Notes: generated from the letters alone by a model not told the origin. A stretch of DNA of 64,000 nt from Roseovarius nitratireducens (GCF_002925845.1 NZ_PDNI01000018.1:62001-126000); one strand, 5' to 3'; numbered from the stretch's first letter, positions 29,500 to 39,152 are shown. A program made the numbers and translations.

Positions 29500-29534
29500 G
29501 AACCTGCAGGTTCAGCGCACGAACCGGGAGGTTC
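29500..29534. promoter_or_regulatory. Second copy of the tandem GAACC-N4-GGTTC operator
   Basis: GAACCTGCAGGTTC (29500-29513, a perfect 14-base palindrome) and GAACCGGGAGGTTC (29521-29534) are separated by 7 bases, as at 19441-19475. It sits between the divergent thiolase (start 29418) and the repeat/membrane protein (start 29618), so either or both could be controlled. Confidence 0.6.
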
Positions 29535-29617
29535 GCGGGGGCAGCGCGCGGCTTGTCAGGGAATGGGTAAGGTGGTTGTCTGGGGCACGCCCCGATATCC
29601 CCTTGCGCGAGTGAGAT

Positions 29618-31333
29618 GTGATGACGATCCGGACCTATGACGACATCGAAGAGGCGATGTTGACCACCGCCGAGAAGACGCTGCTGAAGAACTGCCGGGC
29701 GGGGGAGCCGACAGTTCTGGGGGATGGCAAGCTACCCGCTGGCCCGAGCGATGCGCGGACCGTCCGGGCGGACCTGCTGCGCTACCTGATCTGCGGCGGG
29801 TGCGAGACGTGCCCGACGCAGGATGCAGGGGTGGCTCTGATGGGGGCCTATGTGACGGACACGCTCGACCTGGATTTCGCGACGGCGAAGGGGACGACCG
29901 GGCTTCATGCCTGCCGGTTCGAAAACCGAATCAAGGCGCTGCAAGCGCGGTTCGAATTCCTGATCCTCAGTGACAGCCACCTTCCGGGGCTCAACGCGCA
30001 GGGCGCACATGTATCAGGCGATGTGTTTCTGCGTGAGATCACTGCGACAGGGGAAGTGCGGCTCTCCGGAATCAAGATCGGCGGGCAGTTGGCTTGCAAT
30101 GGTGCGCGTTTCTCGAATGCAGGAGGCAAAGCGCTTAATGCGCAGCGCGCAAGAGTGGCTGACGGTGTGTTTCTACGCATGGTGAAGGCGGAAGGAGAAG
30201 TGAATTTCGTTGGTGCTATAATTCATGGACAGTTGGCCTGTGACGACGCGCAGTTCCTGAATGCCGGGAGTAAAGCGTTTTATGCGCAGAGTTCTCAGGT
30301 GACTGACTCCGTTTTTATGCACAAGGTTTACGCGGAAGGAGAGGTGAACCTAACTGGGGTCCGGATCGGCGGGCAGTTTGCCTGTCTAGCCGCTCGGTTC
30401 GACAATTCAGAGGGCAAGGCAGTTAATGCGCAGAATATGGGGGCAGAGGACTTTCACTGGCATGGGGTCAAGGCGGTCCGCGGAGCAGTCGACCTGAACG
30501 CTGTGCATGTGGTGAATTTGGTCGATGACGCTGAGAGTTGGGAGAAGGTCGGGCACCTCCATCTCAACGGGTTTCGGTATGAGAGCATTCACGGACCGAT
30601 GGACACGCGGATGCGGTTGAAATGGCTGGCCAAGGATGCCGAGACGGCACACGACTTTCGCCCGCAGCCCTATGAGCAGCTTGCGCATGTGATGCAAAGC
30701 ATGGGGCATACAGGCGACGCGCGGCGGGTACGGTTGGAGAAGGAAATCCTGCTGTCGAGGGACTGGAAACGCCGCGCACTCGATGAGCAGAAACACTTGC
30801 GCGAGCGGCGCGATGCGCAGGTGACGCCGCTTGATCATCATCAAATACAGAACCGGCTGGCCCGCCTCTGGCTGGAACTTCGCATCATGCCGCTCTGGCA
30901 CGGGGCGTTGCGCCTGATGGTCGGCTACGGCCACGCGCCACAGCGGGTTCTGTATTGGGTAGTGGGCACGATTGCCGCAATGGGATCGTTCTATCTCTGG
31001 GTCTGGAACTTTGGCGGCATGGTTCCGAATTCCGATATCATCCTTACCTCGCCGCACTGGGCGCAGGCGATGGCGGCCAATCCCGACATGCCTGCATTGG
31101 CGTGGGAGGCGTCGGAGGTGGGGCAGCATTACCAGACCTTCGCCGCCGCGACCTATGCGGCGGATGTGTTCATCCCGCTGGTCGATCTGGGGCAGGAGGC
31201 GGCCTGGACCGCAACCACGGCGACCGCATGGGGCAGTGTGGCATGGGTGCTTTCGTGGTTTCTCAAGCTGTTCGGTTGGATCGTCACCGCCGTGGGGGCG
31301 GCGGCGATCACCGGGATCATCCGGCAGGAGTGA
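29618..31333 (+). CDS. Repeat-containing membrane protein of unknown function
   Basis: 571 residues. Residues about 70-290 consist of three to four degenerate repeats of about 50 residues (NAQ-A-V-DGVFL-...-GEV-L-G-IGGQLAC--A-F-NAGGKA), suggesting a pentapeptide-like or other beta-helix stack. Two hydrophobic segments follow (VLYWVVGTIAAMGSFYLW and a C-terminal AWVLSWFLKLFGWIVTAVGA). Similar proteins are often labelled 'membrane-associated oxidoreductase', but no cofactor motif is visible. A GTG at 29618 precedes an ATG at 29621; either may start. Its middle is visibly less GC-rich than its neighbours, hinting at transfer. Confidence 0.7.
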   Translation: MMTIRTYDDIEEAMLTTAEKTLLKNCRAGEPTVLGDGKLPAGPSDARTVRADLLRYLICGGCETCPTQDAGVALMGAYVTDTLDLDFATAKGTTGLHACRFENRIKALQARFEFLILSDSHLPGLNAQGAHVSGDVFLREITATGEVRLSGIKIGGQLACNGARFSNAGGKALNAQRARVADGVFLRMVKAEGEVNFVGAIIHGQLACDDAQFLNAGSKAFYAQSSQVTDSVFMHKVYAEGEVNLTGVRIGGQFACLAARFDNSEGKAVNAQNMGAEDFHWHGVKAVRGAVDLNAVHVVNLVDDAESWEKVGHLHLNGFRYESIHGPMDTRMRLKWLAKDAETAHDFRPQPYEQLAHVMQSMGHTGDARRVRLEKEILLSRDWKRRALDEQKHLRERRDAQVTPLDHHQIQNRLARLWLELRIMPLWHGALRLMVGYGHAPQRVLYWVVGTIAAMGSFYLWVWNFGGMVPNSDIILTSPHWAQAMAANPDMPALAWEASEVGQHYQTFAAATYAADVFIPLVDLGQEAAWTATTATAWGSVAWVLSWFLKLFGWIVTAVGAAAITGIIRQE

Positions 31334-32042
31334 GCAGGGTGCGGCCGGTGTCGTCCAGAAGCCAGCAGTCGCGGCCCTCGAACACCGCGGGCCAGAGCGC
31401 GCGGCCAAACCCGGCGCCGCCGTCGAGGTCGATGCGGTTGCCGAAATGGGCGGGGTGGTCGAGCGCGGTGTGGCCGTGGACCACCAGCCACGGGTGCGGG
31501 TCGGGGTGGTCGAGAAACCCCGCGCGGATCCACATCAGATCGTCGGGGTCCTGGGCGTTGAGCGCGATACCGGGGCGGATCCCGGCGTGGACGAAGAGCA
31601 GCGGCCCGGCCTTGTGCCAGAGCGGCAGGGAGGCAAGCCAGTCGCGATGCGTCTGCGGCACCTCGGTTCGGGCCTCGGCATGGGCCACCTCCGGGTCGGG
31701 TGCGGCGACGCCGTAGGAGGCGAGCGTCGCGGTCCCGCCGAGGTGGAAGTGGAGCCACGCCAGTCCCGAGGACACGCGCGGCGAATGCAGTGTCGCGCTG
31801 TCGAGGAAGTCCAGGAACATCTGGTCGTGATTGCCGCGTAGCACCGTCCACGGGCGACCCTCGGCCTGGCCCAGCATCAGCCGCTCGATCACCGCGCGGC
31901 TGTCGGGGCCGCGATCCACGAGATCGCCGAGAAACACCACCCGCGCGCCCGGCCCGCCATCGCGGGCGATGCGGTCGAGCGCCTCTTCGAGCAGGGCGTC
32001 CTGCCCGTGGATGTCGGGGATTGCATAGATCGGATCGGTCAT
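31317..32042 (-). CDS. Metallophosphoesterase, serine/threonine-phosphatase type
   Basis: 241-residue calcineurin-like phosphoesterase with the PPP-family motifs IPDIHGQ (GDxHG region), VFLGDLVDRGPDS, LRGNHDQMF and VHGHTALD, plus a C-terminal aspartate-rich LDGGAGFGRAL. Bacterial relatives dephosphorylate proteins or diadenosine nucleotides; the target is unknown here. It overlaps the 3' end of the convergent repeat/membrane-protein gene by 17 bases. Confidence 0.9.
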   Translation of the reverse strand: MTDPIYAIPDIHGQDALLEEALDRIARDGGPGARVVFLGDLVDRGPDSRAVIERLMLGQAEGRPWTVLRGNHDQMFLDFLDSATLHSPRVSSGLAWLHFHLGGTATLASYGVAAPDPEVAHAEARTEVPQTHRDWLASLPLWHKAGPLLFVHAGIRPGIALNAQDPDDLMWIRAGFLDHPDPHPWLVVHGHTALDHPAHFGNRIDLDGGAGFGRALWPAVFEGRDCWLLDDTGRTLLTPAG

Positions 32043-32140
32043 GGCGGCATGTAGAGCGCGGGTGGGGCGCGATGTCCAGAGGCGCGCCCGTTCATGGTGT
32101 CACGCTGCCCGGTGGCGGGGGGATGGGTGACGTGATGAAT

Positions 32141-32373
32141 GGTCTGGAGGGGACCCTCACAGCTTGGTGCCAATGCGCGGAGTAAAGGCGCGTTCACGCG
32201 CCGCCGCGCAGCGCCCGACCGCCCCCCGGGCGGGCGCTTTTGTGACGTCTAACTCCGCACAATTGTTGCAGTACTTGGTACCATAAAGCGAGGACCACAC
32301 CCGTTTGAGCGCCCACCCGCGGTCGGGCGCTGCGCGGCACCTCGACCGTTGCATGGAATGGCAGGAACAGGCC
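32141..32373 (-). repeat. Palindromic intergenic element, type A, copy 2
   Basis: 233-bp element between the phnM stop (32412) and the phosphatase start (32042), same length and strand as copy 1. Left end GGTCTGGAGGGGACCC, right end ...AACAGGCC. Its small hairpin is GGCGCGT-GA-ACGCGCC on the minus strand, a different loop but an intact 7-bp stem. TTTACTCCGCGC replaces the TTGATTCCGCGC seen elsewhere. The remaining bases of the 369-base gap show nothing else. Confidence 0.88.
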
Positions 32374-32411
32374 AACCGCCGCCGCCCGGCGCCGCGTGTC
32401 AGGCGGCAGCC

Positions 32412-33560
32412 CTAGCCCAGGAACCGCGCCGCCGCCTCGCCGGAGAGGTAGCTCACCCGCCCGCCGCTGATCGTGGCCGTGACCCGGCGGGTGGCCGGGT
32501 CGATCACCGTGAGGTCGGCGCGCAGGCCGGGCCGCAATTCGCCGCGGTCGTCGAGTCCGAGCATCCGCGCGGGCCCGCGCGAGACGAGGGACCATGCCGC
32601 CGCGAGGTCGCAGATGCCGGCATCGACGAGGGCGAAGGCCGCGCGGGCGAGCGAGGGCGGGTGGTAGTCCGAGGCGAGCGCGGTGACGAGACCGGCGGCC
32701 ACCATCTCGCGCGCCCCGGCGTTGCCCTTGTGCGATCCGTCGCGCACCAGGTTGGGTGCCCCCATCACCACCGCGTCGCCCATCTCGCGGGCGGTCTCGG
32801 CCGCGGCCACCGTCTCGGGGAACTCTGCGATGCGCGCGCCGCGGGCATGGGCGGCGTGGCGATCCCCGGCGGTGGTGTCATCGTGGCTGCCAAGGCGCAC
32901 GCCTTGGGCGGTGAGCCGCGCGGCGAGGGCGTCGAGGGCGGCGGGTACCTCGGCGGCGTTGCCGTGCAGGCGCTGGAGCAGAGCGAGATGCGCCTCGGGG
33001 CTGCGCCCGGCCTTGAGCGCCTGCCCGGTGAGGCGCGGCGGGCGTTTGTCGGCAGCCAGTGCCGCGTGGGGGACATGGTCGTTGAACACCACGTAGCCGA
33101 CGCGGTGGCGCGCGACCATTTCCTCGAGCGCGGGGTAGGCATCGAGAAACGCGGTTTCCAGCCGGAGCTGGACGCGCAGGTCGGTGGCGAGCCCGTCGCG
33201 CGCATGATCGAGCGCTGAAAGCATCCGGGCGGCGAACTCTGGCCCGCGCATCCCACCCTCCCAGCTGACGAACTGCGCCAGCATCGCGGTGGAGATGCCG
33301 CTTGCCGCCAGCTCGGCCTCGGCGGCGGGCAGGCCGAGGGCGGGCTCGGCGAGGGCGCCGCGGCGCGGGGCGAGGTGATGCTCGAACCCGTCGCCATGCG
33401 CGTCCACCATCCCCGGCAGCACGAGAAAGCCTGACAGGTCTACGCGGCGCGGGGCGGGATCGTCGGTTATCAGCCCGTCGCGCAGGCTGAGCGGGCCGGG
33501 GCCGGGGCCGTCGGGCCAGAGAAACTCGGCCCCCGTCAGCGTGAGCGCGGGCAGGTTCAT
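32412..33560 (-). CDS. phnM: Alpha-D-ribose 1-methylphosphonate 5-triphosphate diphosphatase
   Basis: 382-residue amidohydrolase-superfamily enzyme of the C-P lyase pathway, which removes pyrophosphate from the ribosyl triphosphate intermediate. [18 protein letters not shown] (metal-site loop), [24 protein letters not shown] and [16 protein letters not shown] identify it. No other phn gene (G-L, N) is in the window. Its start overlaps the stop of the lipase-like gene (ATGA), so it may be used in a different context or be an orphan paralogue. Confidence 0.88.
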   Translation of the reverse strand: MNLPALTLTGAEFLWPDGPGPGPLSLRDGLITDDPAPRRVDLSGFLVLPGMVDAHGDGFEHHLAPRRGALAEPALGLPAAEAELAASGISTAMLAQFVSWEGGMRGPEFAARMLSALDHARDGLATDLRVQLRLETAFLDAYPALEEMVARHRVGYVVFNDHVPHAALAADKRPPRLTGQALKAGRSPEAHLALLQRLHGNAAEVPAALDALAARLTAQGVRLGSHDDTTAGDRHAAHARGARIAEFPETVAAAETAREMGDAVVMGAPNLVRDGSHKGNAGAREMVAAGLVTALASDYHPPSLARAAFALVDAGICDLAAAWSLVSRGPARMLGLDDRGELRPGLRADLTVIDPATRRVTATISGGRVSYLSGEAAARFLG

Positions 33561-34291
33561 TTCTCGTCACGCCCGAAGATCACGTCGGCGAGCGTCAGGT
33601 CGGGATCGAAGCGGCCATGCGCGAGGAACTCTGTCACCTGCGCGATGACCAGCGGGTTGTTCATCATGAAGGTATGCGTGACCGGCAGGGTGATGTGATC
33701 GGCCATGCCCTCTACCCGGGTGGAGGCGACCGAGACCTTGCCATCGTCCGGCCCCGCGATCAGCGAGGAGAAATACGGGTTGAGCGAGCGGTTGCCCGCG
33801 ATCACGCCGAGCTCGAAATCCACCGGCGGCAGGGTTTCGGGCAGGCCCTCGGGCCCGGTTTCAAGCTGCATCCCCGCCGGACCGTTGAGCCAGCGAAAGA
33901 GTTCCAGCCCGCCCAGCTCGTCCACCAGCTGGCTGCCGTGGTTGGGGGGGGCGAGCATCACCACGCGGCCCAGGTTGGCGGGGCGCTGCTCGGCCAGCCA
34001 GGCGCGGAGCAGGATGCCGCCCATCGAATGGGTGACAACATGGGTGGTGGTGTCGCCGCAGACGCGGAAGGCGAAGGGCAGGATGTCCTCGGCCAGCCGT
34101 GCGATGCGGTCCTCGGTGGAGGGGTAGCCGGGGCTGTAGACGTCGAGGCCGCGTGCCTCGAGCGTCTCCTGCATCACGAGGAAGGACGCGTCGCTGCGCG
34201 CCAGCCCGTGCAGAAGCACGACGCAATCGGCCCGCGCCGGGGCGGCGGCGAGGGTGAGGGACAGGGAGAGGAGGAGGGCGCGCCCGATCAT
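33557..34291 (-). CDS. Secreted alpha/beta-hydrolase (lipase/esterase-like)
   Basis: 244-residue hydrolase with a Sec signal peptide ([21 protein letters not shown]), an oxyanion loop VVLLHGLAR and a nucleophile elbow THSMGG near residue 92. [16 protein letters not shown] lid-side segment is typical of triacylglycerol-lipase-like proteins of the EstA/YheT type. It is probably periplasmic. The start at 34291 gives a clean signal peptide, while upstream in-frame codons do not. It is translationally coupled to phnM, a pairing I cannot explain. Confidence 0.85.
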   Translation of the reverse strand: MIGRALLLSLSLTLAAAPARADCVVLLHGLARSDASFLVMQETLEARGLDVYSPGYPSTEDRIARLAEDILPFAFRVCGDTTTHVVTHSMGGILLRAWLAEQRPANLGRVVMLAPPNHGSQLVDELGGLELFRWLNGPAGMQLETGPEGLPETLPPVDFELGVIAGNRSLNPYFSSLIAGPDDGKVSVASTRVEGMADHITLPVTHTFMMNNPLVIAQVTEFLAHGRFDPDLTLADVIFGRDEK

Positions 34292-34413
34292 GGGTTCGAG
34301 ATAGGGGGAAAGGGGGCAGGAGGGAAGAGTGCACCGAGCCGGCGCGGAAATTTCGGCGGGTGATGGGGCCGGGCATGTGGTGGACAATGAGGCGGTGCGG
34401 GGGGACGGAGAAT

Positions 34414-34648
34414 GGTCTGGAGGGGTCTTTCAGCGCAAGGCTTGGGGGGGCCGCGCAGCGCCCGACCGCCGGGTGGGCGCGAATGCGGTTGTGCTGTGCG
34501 ATTTATGGTGCAGTATACTTCTTATATTACCGCTACATGAGCCGTTGAGGAGCGCCCGCCCGAGGGGGCGGTCGGGCGCTGCGCGGCGGCGCGTTCCGCG
34601 CCTTGATTCCGCGCATTGGCACCAAGTTGTGAGGGTCCGCTTCAGGCC
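34414..34648 (+). repeat. Palindromic intergenic element, type A, copy 3
   Basis: 235-bp element between the ubiH stop (34729) and the hydrolase start (34291). Left arm GCCGCGCAGCGCCCGACCGC, middle with TTTATGGTGCAGTATACTTC, right GC hairpin from 34551, small hairpin GGCGCG-TTC-CGCGCC, then TTGATTCCGCGC. Bases 34551-34615 match copy 1 exactly on the other strand. Confidence 0.88.
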
Positions 34649-34728
34649 ATTCACGACGCGCCCCACGCCCGCATATGGTCGTGCGGGCCGGTAGCCCGTC
34701 TCGGGCGGCTGGCGCTACGGCTGTCCTC

Positions 34729-35946
34729 TCACGCCTTCATCAGCGCGGGCAGGTCGCCGGTGAGGCCCGCCGCCTCGCGGATGAAGCCGCGGCGCAGGGC
34801 GGGCATGTGGCCGATGGCGCCCATGCCGAGATCGCGGGCCGCGCGCAGGAACGGGTTGTCGTTGGAGAAGAGCCGGTTGGTGAGGTCGGTGGCCATCGCC
34901 AGCGTGGCCGTGTCGAAGCGCCGCCATTGCTGGTAGCGCCGCAGAACGTCCGCCGCGGCGATATCCTCGCCGCGGCGCGCGGCCTCGGTCAGGACCTGCG
35001 CCAGCGCCGCCACGTCGCGCAGCCCGGCGTTGAGCCCTTGCCCCGCGATCGGGTGCATCCCGTGCGCCGCGTCGCCCACGAGCGCGAGGCGCGGGGCGAT
35101 GAAGCTCTGGGCGACGGTGAGCGAGAGCGGGTAGGTGTAGCGCTTGCCACGGAGCCGGATATCGCCGAGGAAATCGCCGAAGCGCGGGTGCAGCACCTCC
35201 ATGAATTCGGCATCGGAGAGGGCGGCGAAGCGCGCGGCGGTGGCGTCGGTCTCTGACCAGACGATGGAGCTGACATTGCCGGGCAGCGGCAGGATGGCGA
35301 GCGGGCCGGGGGGCATGAAGAACTGGTGCGCGATGCCGTGATGGGGCAGCGCGTGCTCGATGGCGGCGACGAGGGCGGTCTGGCCATAGCCCCACCCGGT
35401 GCGTTTTATCCCCGCCCGCGCGGCGGTGCCCGAGCCGCGCCCGTCGGCCCCGATGAGCAGATGCCCGCGCCGCGCCTTGCCCGAGGCGAGGGTGACGGAC
35501 ACGCCGGTGGCGTCTACCTCTTGCCCCGTCACCGTGTCATTCGAGACCTGCGCGATGCGGGGCTCCTCGGCCATCGCCTCCATCAGCGCGCGGCGCAGGA
35601 AGCGATCCTCGAGCATGTGGCCCATCGGGCCTTCCTCGATCTCGGCATGGTCGAAATGCATGAAGAATGGCGACGCCCCCTGGCCCGCGCGCCCGTCGGA
35701 GACCTTGATTTCCAGCATTGGCTGGGCGTTTTCCGCCACCCGGTCCCAGACCCCGAGATTGCGCAGGAGCCGCACCGAGGCCAGCGCCAGCGCATAGGCG
35801 CGCCCGTCGAAGGCGGCGTTCTTGCGCGCGGGTTCGGGCAGGGCGTCGATCACCGTGCTGGAAAGCCCCGCCCGTGCCGCCGCGAGCGCGAGGGCCGGGC
35901 CGTTGAGCCCGCCGCCGACGATGAGGAGATCGCTGTCATGGTCCAT
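34729..35946 (-). CDS. ubiH: UbiH/UbiF/VisC-family FAD monooxygenase
   Basis: 405-residue flavoprotein hydroxylase of ubiquinone synthesis. The N-terminal FAD motif is LLIVGGGLNGPALALAAA, the DG motif is LLIGADGRGSGTAARAG, and GDAAHGMHPIAGQGLNAGLRD is the second FAD signature. It hydroxylates the ring at an unassigned position; subgroup names are not reliable in alphaproteobacteria. Alternative start at 35982 (MDNPARTD); the shorter form from MDHDSDLL aligns better with the family. It is divergent from the amidase gene. Confidence 0.85.
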   Translation of the reverse strand: MDHDSDLLIVGGGLNGPALALAAARAGLSSTVIDALPEPARKNAAFDGRAYALALASVRLLRNLGVWDRVAENAQPMLEIKVSDGRAGQGASPFFMHFDHAEIEEGPMGHMLEDRFLRRALMEAMAEEPRIAQVSNDTVTGQEVDATGVSVTLASGKARRGHLLIGADGRGSGTAARAGIKRTGWGYGQTALVAAIEHALPHHGIAHQFFMPPGPLAILPLPGNVSSIVWSETDATAARFAALSDAEFMEVLHPRFGDFLGDIRLRGKRYTYPLSLTVAQSFIAPRLALVGDAAHGMHPIAGQGLNAGLRDVAALAQVLTEAARRGEDIAAADVLRRYQQWRRFDTATLAMATDLTNRLFSNDNPFLRAARDLGMGAIGHMPALRRGFIREAAGLTGDLPALMKA

Positions 35947-36033
35947 GCCCCTCAATATGTCGGTGCGCGCGGGATTGTCCATGCGCAGCTCTGCCGCTAG
36001 CAAGGAGCGGAGCACGAAAAACGGGAGCGGGCG

Positions 36034-37368
36034 ATGCAGGACTGGCTGATGATGAGCGCGGGCGATCTGGGGCGTGGGATCGGTCGGGGAGAGATCGACG
36101 CGGAGGCGCTGTGCGATACCTACCTGGCCGCGATCGCCGCGCATCCCGCGCGCGACCGCATCTACAGCGCGGTGACCGAGGACCGTGCCCGCGCCGAGGC
36201 GGCGGCGGCGGGCGCGCGCGCGAAGGCCGGGCAGCGGCGCGGGCCGCTCGACGGGGTGCCGGTGAGCTGGAAGGACCTCTTTGACAGCGCGGGCGTGGCC
36301 ACCGAGGCAGGATCAGCGCTGCTGGCGGGCCGGGTGCCCGTGCGCGACGCGGAAGTGCTGCGCAACGCCACCGCGGGGGGGCTGGTGTGCCTGGGCAAGA
36401 CGCATATGAGCGAGTTGGCGTTTTCCGGGCTGGGGCTCAACCCGATCACCGCGACGCCGCCCTGCGTCAACGACGCGGAGGCCGTGCCGGGCGGGTCGTC
36501 CTCGGGGGCGGCGGCGAGCGTGGCCTTTGGCCTGGCTGCCTGCGGGATCGGCTCGGACACGGGCGGGTCGGTGCGCATCCCCTCGGCATGGAACGACCTG
36601 GTGGGGCTCAAGACCACCGCGGGGCGGGTGTCCTGCGAGGGCGTGGTGCCGCTTTGCGCGCGTTTCGACACGGTGGGGCCGCTGGCGCGCAACGTCGAGG
36701 ATGCGGCGCTTGCCCTGGCGGCTATCGAGGGCGGACGGTCCGCCGATTTGCGGGGCGCGTCGCTGAAGGGCGCGCGGTTTGCCGCGCTGCAAACGGTGGT
36801 GATGGATGATCTGCGCGAGGGCCCCGAGGCCGCCCACGCCGCTGCCATCGCGATGCTGCGCGAGGCCGGGGCGGTGATCGACGAGATCGCCGCGCCGGAA
36901 GTGGCCGAGGCGATGCCCTTGTCGCCGGTGCTTTATACAGGCGAGGCCTATGGGCTGTGGCGCGACGAGATCGAGGCCGCACCGGAGAAGATGTTCGCGC
37001 CGATTCTCGAACGGTTCCGCGGCGGGGCCGCATTCTCGGCCGCCGATTACGTGGCTGCGTGGCGCAAGCTCGACAGCTTGCGCGCGGCGTGGCACGCGCG
37101 GGTGGCGGGGTATGACGCGGTGCTCATGCCCGCGGCGCCCAACCTGCCGCCCGATCAGGCGCGGCTGATGCGCGACGACGAGTACTATGTCACCGAGAAC
37201 CTGCTGACGCTGCGCAACACGCGGGTGGGCAACCTGATGGGGCTGTGCGCGGTGACGCTGCCAACGGGGGTGCCAAGCTGTGGCATCATGCTGTGCGGCA
37301 AGCCCAATCAGGAGGAGCGGCTGCTGCGCGTCGCTGCGGCGGCGGAGGCGGCGCTTGGCACGTCGTGA
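36034..37368 (+). CDS. Amidase (amidase-signature family)
   Basis: 444-residue amidase-signature hydrolase. The Ser-Ser-Lys triad positions are visible: Lys in VSWKDLFDSAG (about residue 76), then PGGSSSGAAASVAFGL and GSDTGGSVRIPSA for the two serines. It could be a general amide hydrolase; GatA is unlikely because no gatB or gatC is near and the length is short of typical GatA. The start at 36034 (MQDWLMMSAGDLG) follows GGGAGCGGGCG. An element of type A follows 32 bases after the stop. Confidence 0.87.
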   Translation: MQDWLMMSAGDLGRGIGRGEIDAEALCDTYLAAIAAHPARDRIYSAVTEDRARAEAAAAGARAKAGQRRGPLDGVPVSWKDLFDSAGVATEAGSALLAGRVPVRDAEVLRNATAGGLVCLGKTHMSELAFSGLGLNPITATPPCVNDAEAVPGGSSSGAAASVAFGLAACGIGSDTGGSVRIPSAWNDLVGLKTTAGRVSCEGVVPLCARFDTVGPLARNVEDAALALAAIEGGRSADLRGASLKGARFAALQTVVMDDLREGPEAAHAAAIAMLREAGAVIDEIAAPEVAEAMPLSPVLYTGEAYGLWRDEIEAAPEKMFAPILERFRGGAAFSAADYVAAWRKLDSLRAAWHARVAGYDAVLMPAAPNLPPDQARLMRDDEYYVTENLLTLRNTRVGNLMGLCAVTLPTGVPSCGIMLCGKPNQEERLLRVAAAAEAALGTS

Positions 37369-37400
37369 GCGGTCGGTCATGGTGCGGGATGGGGGTGGTT

Positions 37401-37633
37401 GGCCTTTTGCTGCCAATTGGCACGTCGGTCGGGGAGCCGCGCAGCGCCCGACCGCGGGGGGGCGCTCAAACGCTTGTGGTCTTCACTTTATGGTGCAGAA
37501 TACTTCAACGATTGTGCGGGTTTGGACGTTGCAAAAGCGCCCGCCCGGGGGGCGGTCGGGCGCTGCGCGGCGGCGCGCAAGCGCGCCTTGATTCCGCGCA
37601 TTGTCACCAAGACCTGAACGACCGCTCAAGGCC
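37401..37633 (+). repeat. Palindromic intergenic element, type A, copy 4
   Basis: 233-bp element between the convergent amidase and Dabb genes. Left end GGCCTTTTGCTGCC (eroded), right end GAACGACCGCTCAAGGCC. The small hairpin is GGCGCG-CAAG-CGCGCC, with an intact stem and a loop unlike copies 1, 2, 3 or 5. Middle ACTTTATGGTGCAGAATACT. Confidence 0.88.
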
Positions 37634-37679
37634 AGAACCTACACCTGCCATCCGAGTCTAAGATCGCCCCGGCGGGCCC

Positions 37680-37970
37680 TCAGCCGGCCTTGAAATCTGC
37701 GGCGATGCGCAATTCGCGCAGCGGGCGCACGCGGGCGATACAGGCGGCATAGACGGGATGCGCCTTGTAGGCGGCGAGCGCCTCTTCGTTGTCGAACTCG
37801 GCATAGACGACGAGATCGACCCGGTCGGCGGATATGGCGTCGCTCTGGAGGTTGCGGCCCACCTCGAAATGGCTGGAATGCGGGATATCCGCGAGCATCA
37901 TCAGCCCCTCGCGGATGTGCTCGACATCCTCCGGGTTGGTGGCGGAAAAGAAGACGATATGGCGGATCAT
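37680..37970 (-). CDS. Dabb-domain (stress-responsive A/B barrel) protein
   Basis: 96-residue ferredoxin-like fold protein. MIRHIVFFSATNPEDVEHIREGLMML, the central HFEVGRNLQSD and the end VYAEFDNEEALAAYKAHPVYAACI match the Dabb family. The start at 37970 gives the family N terminus. The role is unknown. Its upstream neighbour on the same strand is hisE, 4 bases away (hisE stop at 37975). Confidence 0.85.
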   Translation of the reverse strand: MIRHIVFFSATNPEDVEHIREGLMMLADIPHSSHFEVGRNLQSDAISADRVDLVVYAEFDNEEALAAYKAHPVYAACIARVRPLRELRIAADFKAG

Positions 37971-37974
37971 GGGC

Positions 37975-38289
37975 TCAGTCTTTCGGGCGGGACGCTTTTT
38001 CATTCAGGCCGGATGTGCCCTGGCGGCGCGCCAACTCTGTCATCACGTCATCCAGCGCCACCCCGCGCGATTGCAGCATGACGAGCAGGTGAAAAAGCAC
38101 GTCCGCCGCCTCTGCCGTCAGGCCCTCGCGGTCGCCCTTGACCGCCTCGATGATCGCCTCGACGGCCTCCTCGCCGAATTTCTCGGCGCATTTCTCGGGG
38201 CCTTTCGCGAGCAGTTTCGCGGTCCAGCTATCGGACGGGTCGGCGCCGGCGCGGTCGGCGATGATGCGGGCGAGATCGTCGAGGGTCAT
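37975..38289 (-). CDS. hisE: Phosphoribosyl-ATP diphosphatase
   Basis: 104-residue HisE, second step of histidine synthesis. The MazG-like core [30 protein letters not shown] and the [13 protein letters not shown] metal-binding Glu/Asp residues are intact. The protein is a separate gene, not fused to hisI. The start overlaps the hisF stop (ATGA at 38286-38289), giving a coupled hisF-hisE pair. Confidence 0.95.
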   Translation of the reverse strand: MTLDDLARIIADRAGADPSDSWTAKLLAKGPEKCAEKFGEEAVEAIIEAVKGDREGLTAEAADVLFHLLVMLQSRGVALDDVMTELARRQGTSGLNEKASRPKD

Positions 38290-39050
38290 CGCGAAAGCCT
38301 CATCGGGATGCCTGCGGCGGCCATGTGGGCCTTGGCCTCGGCGATGGAATAGGTGCCGAAGTGAAAGATCGACGCGGCGAGGACGGCGGAGGCATGCCCC
38401 TCGGTCACGCCCTCGACGAGGTGGTCGAGCGTGCCGACGCCGCCGCTTGCTATCACCGGGATGTCCACCGCGTCGGCGATGGCACGGGTGAGGGGAATGT
38501 TGAAGCCTTGCTGCGTGCCGTCGCGGTCCATCGAGGTGAGCAGGATTTCGCCCGCGCCCTTGCTTGCGACAAGCCGGGCAAAGTCGACCGCGTCGATGCC
38601 GGTGGGTTTGCGGCCACCGTGGGTGAAGATTTCCCACTTGCCGGGCGCGACGGTCTTGGCGTCGATGGCCACCACGATGCATTGGCTGCCAAAGCGGTCG
38701 GCGGCGCGGGCCACCACGTCCGGGTCGGCCACGGCGGCCGAGTTGAAGCTGATCTTGTCGGCACCTGCGAGCAACAGCGCGCGCACGTCCTCGGGGGTGC
38801 GCACGCCGCCCCCCACGGTGAGCGGGATGAAGCATTGCTCGGCGGTGCGGCGGACCACGTCGAACATGGTGCCGCGATTCTCGTGGGTGGCGTGGATGTC
38901 GAGGAAACACAGCTCGTCCGCGCCCGCCGCGTCATAGGCGCGCGCGGCATCGACCGGGTCGCCCGCGTCGCGCAGATCGACGAAATTCACACCCTTGACC
39001 ACGCGGCCATCGGCGACGTCGAGGCAGGGGATGATCCGGGTCTTGAGCAT
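38286..39050 (-). CDS. hisF: Imidazole glycerol phosphate synthase, cyclase subunit
   Basis: 254-residue barrel that closes the imidazole ring with ammonia from HisH. Catalytic Asp is in [18 protein letters not shown] (Asp 11 equivalent) and the second in [13 protein letters not shown] (about residue 130). Length matches the family. hisF and hisE are coupled; hisA lies 0.6 kb upstream on the same strand, separated by an oppositely oriented small gene. Confidence 0.96.
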   Translation of the reverse strand: MLKTRIIPCLDVADGRVVKGVNFVDLRDAGDPVDAARAYDAAGADELCFLDIHATHENRGTMFDVVRRTAEQCFIPLTVGGGVRTPEDVRALLLAGADKISFNSAAVADPDVVARAADRFGSQCIVVAIDAKTVAPGKWEIFTHGGRKPTGIDAVDFARLVASKGAGEILLTSMDRDGTQQGFNIPLTRAIADAVDIPVIASGGVGTLDHLVEGVTEGHASAVLAASIFHFGTYSIAEAKAHMAAAGIPMRLSR

Positions 39051-39152
39051 ATTGTTGCCGTTACAGGAATTTCACGGCGTTGTTTATGGGCATTCCGGTC
39101 CGGATGCCAGAGGATGCGCGCATTATCTGTTCTGGAATCGAGGGAGTTTATC

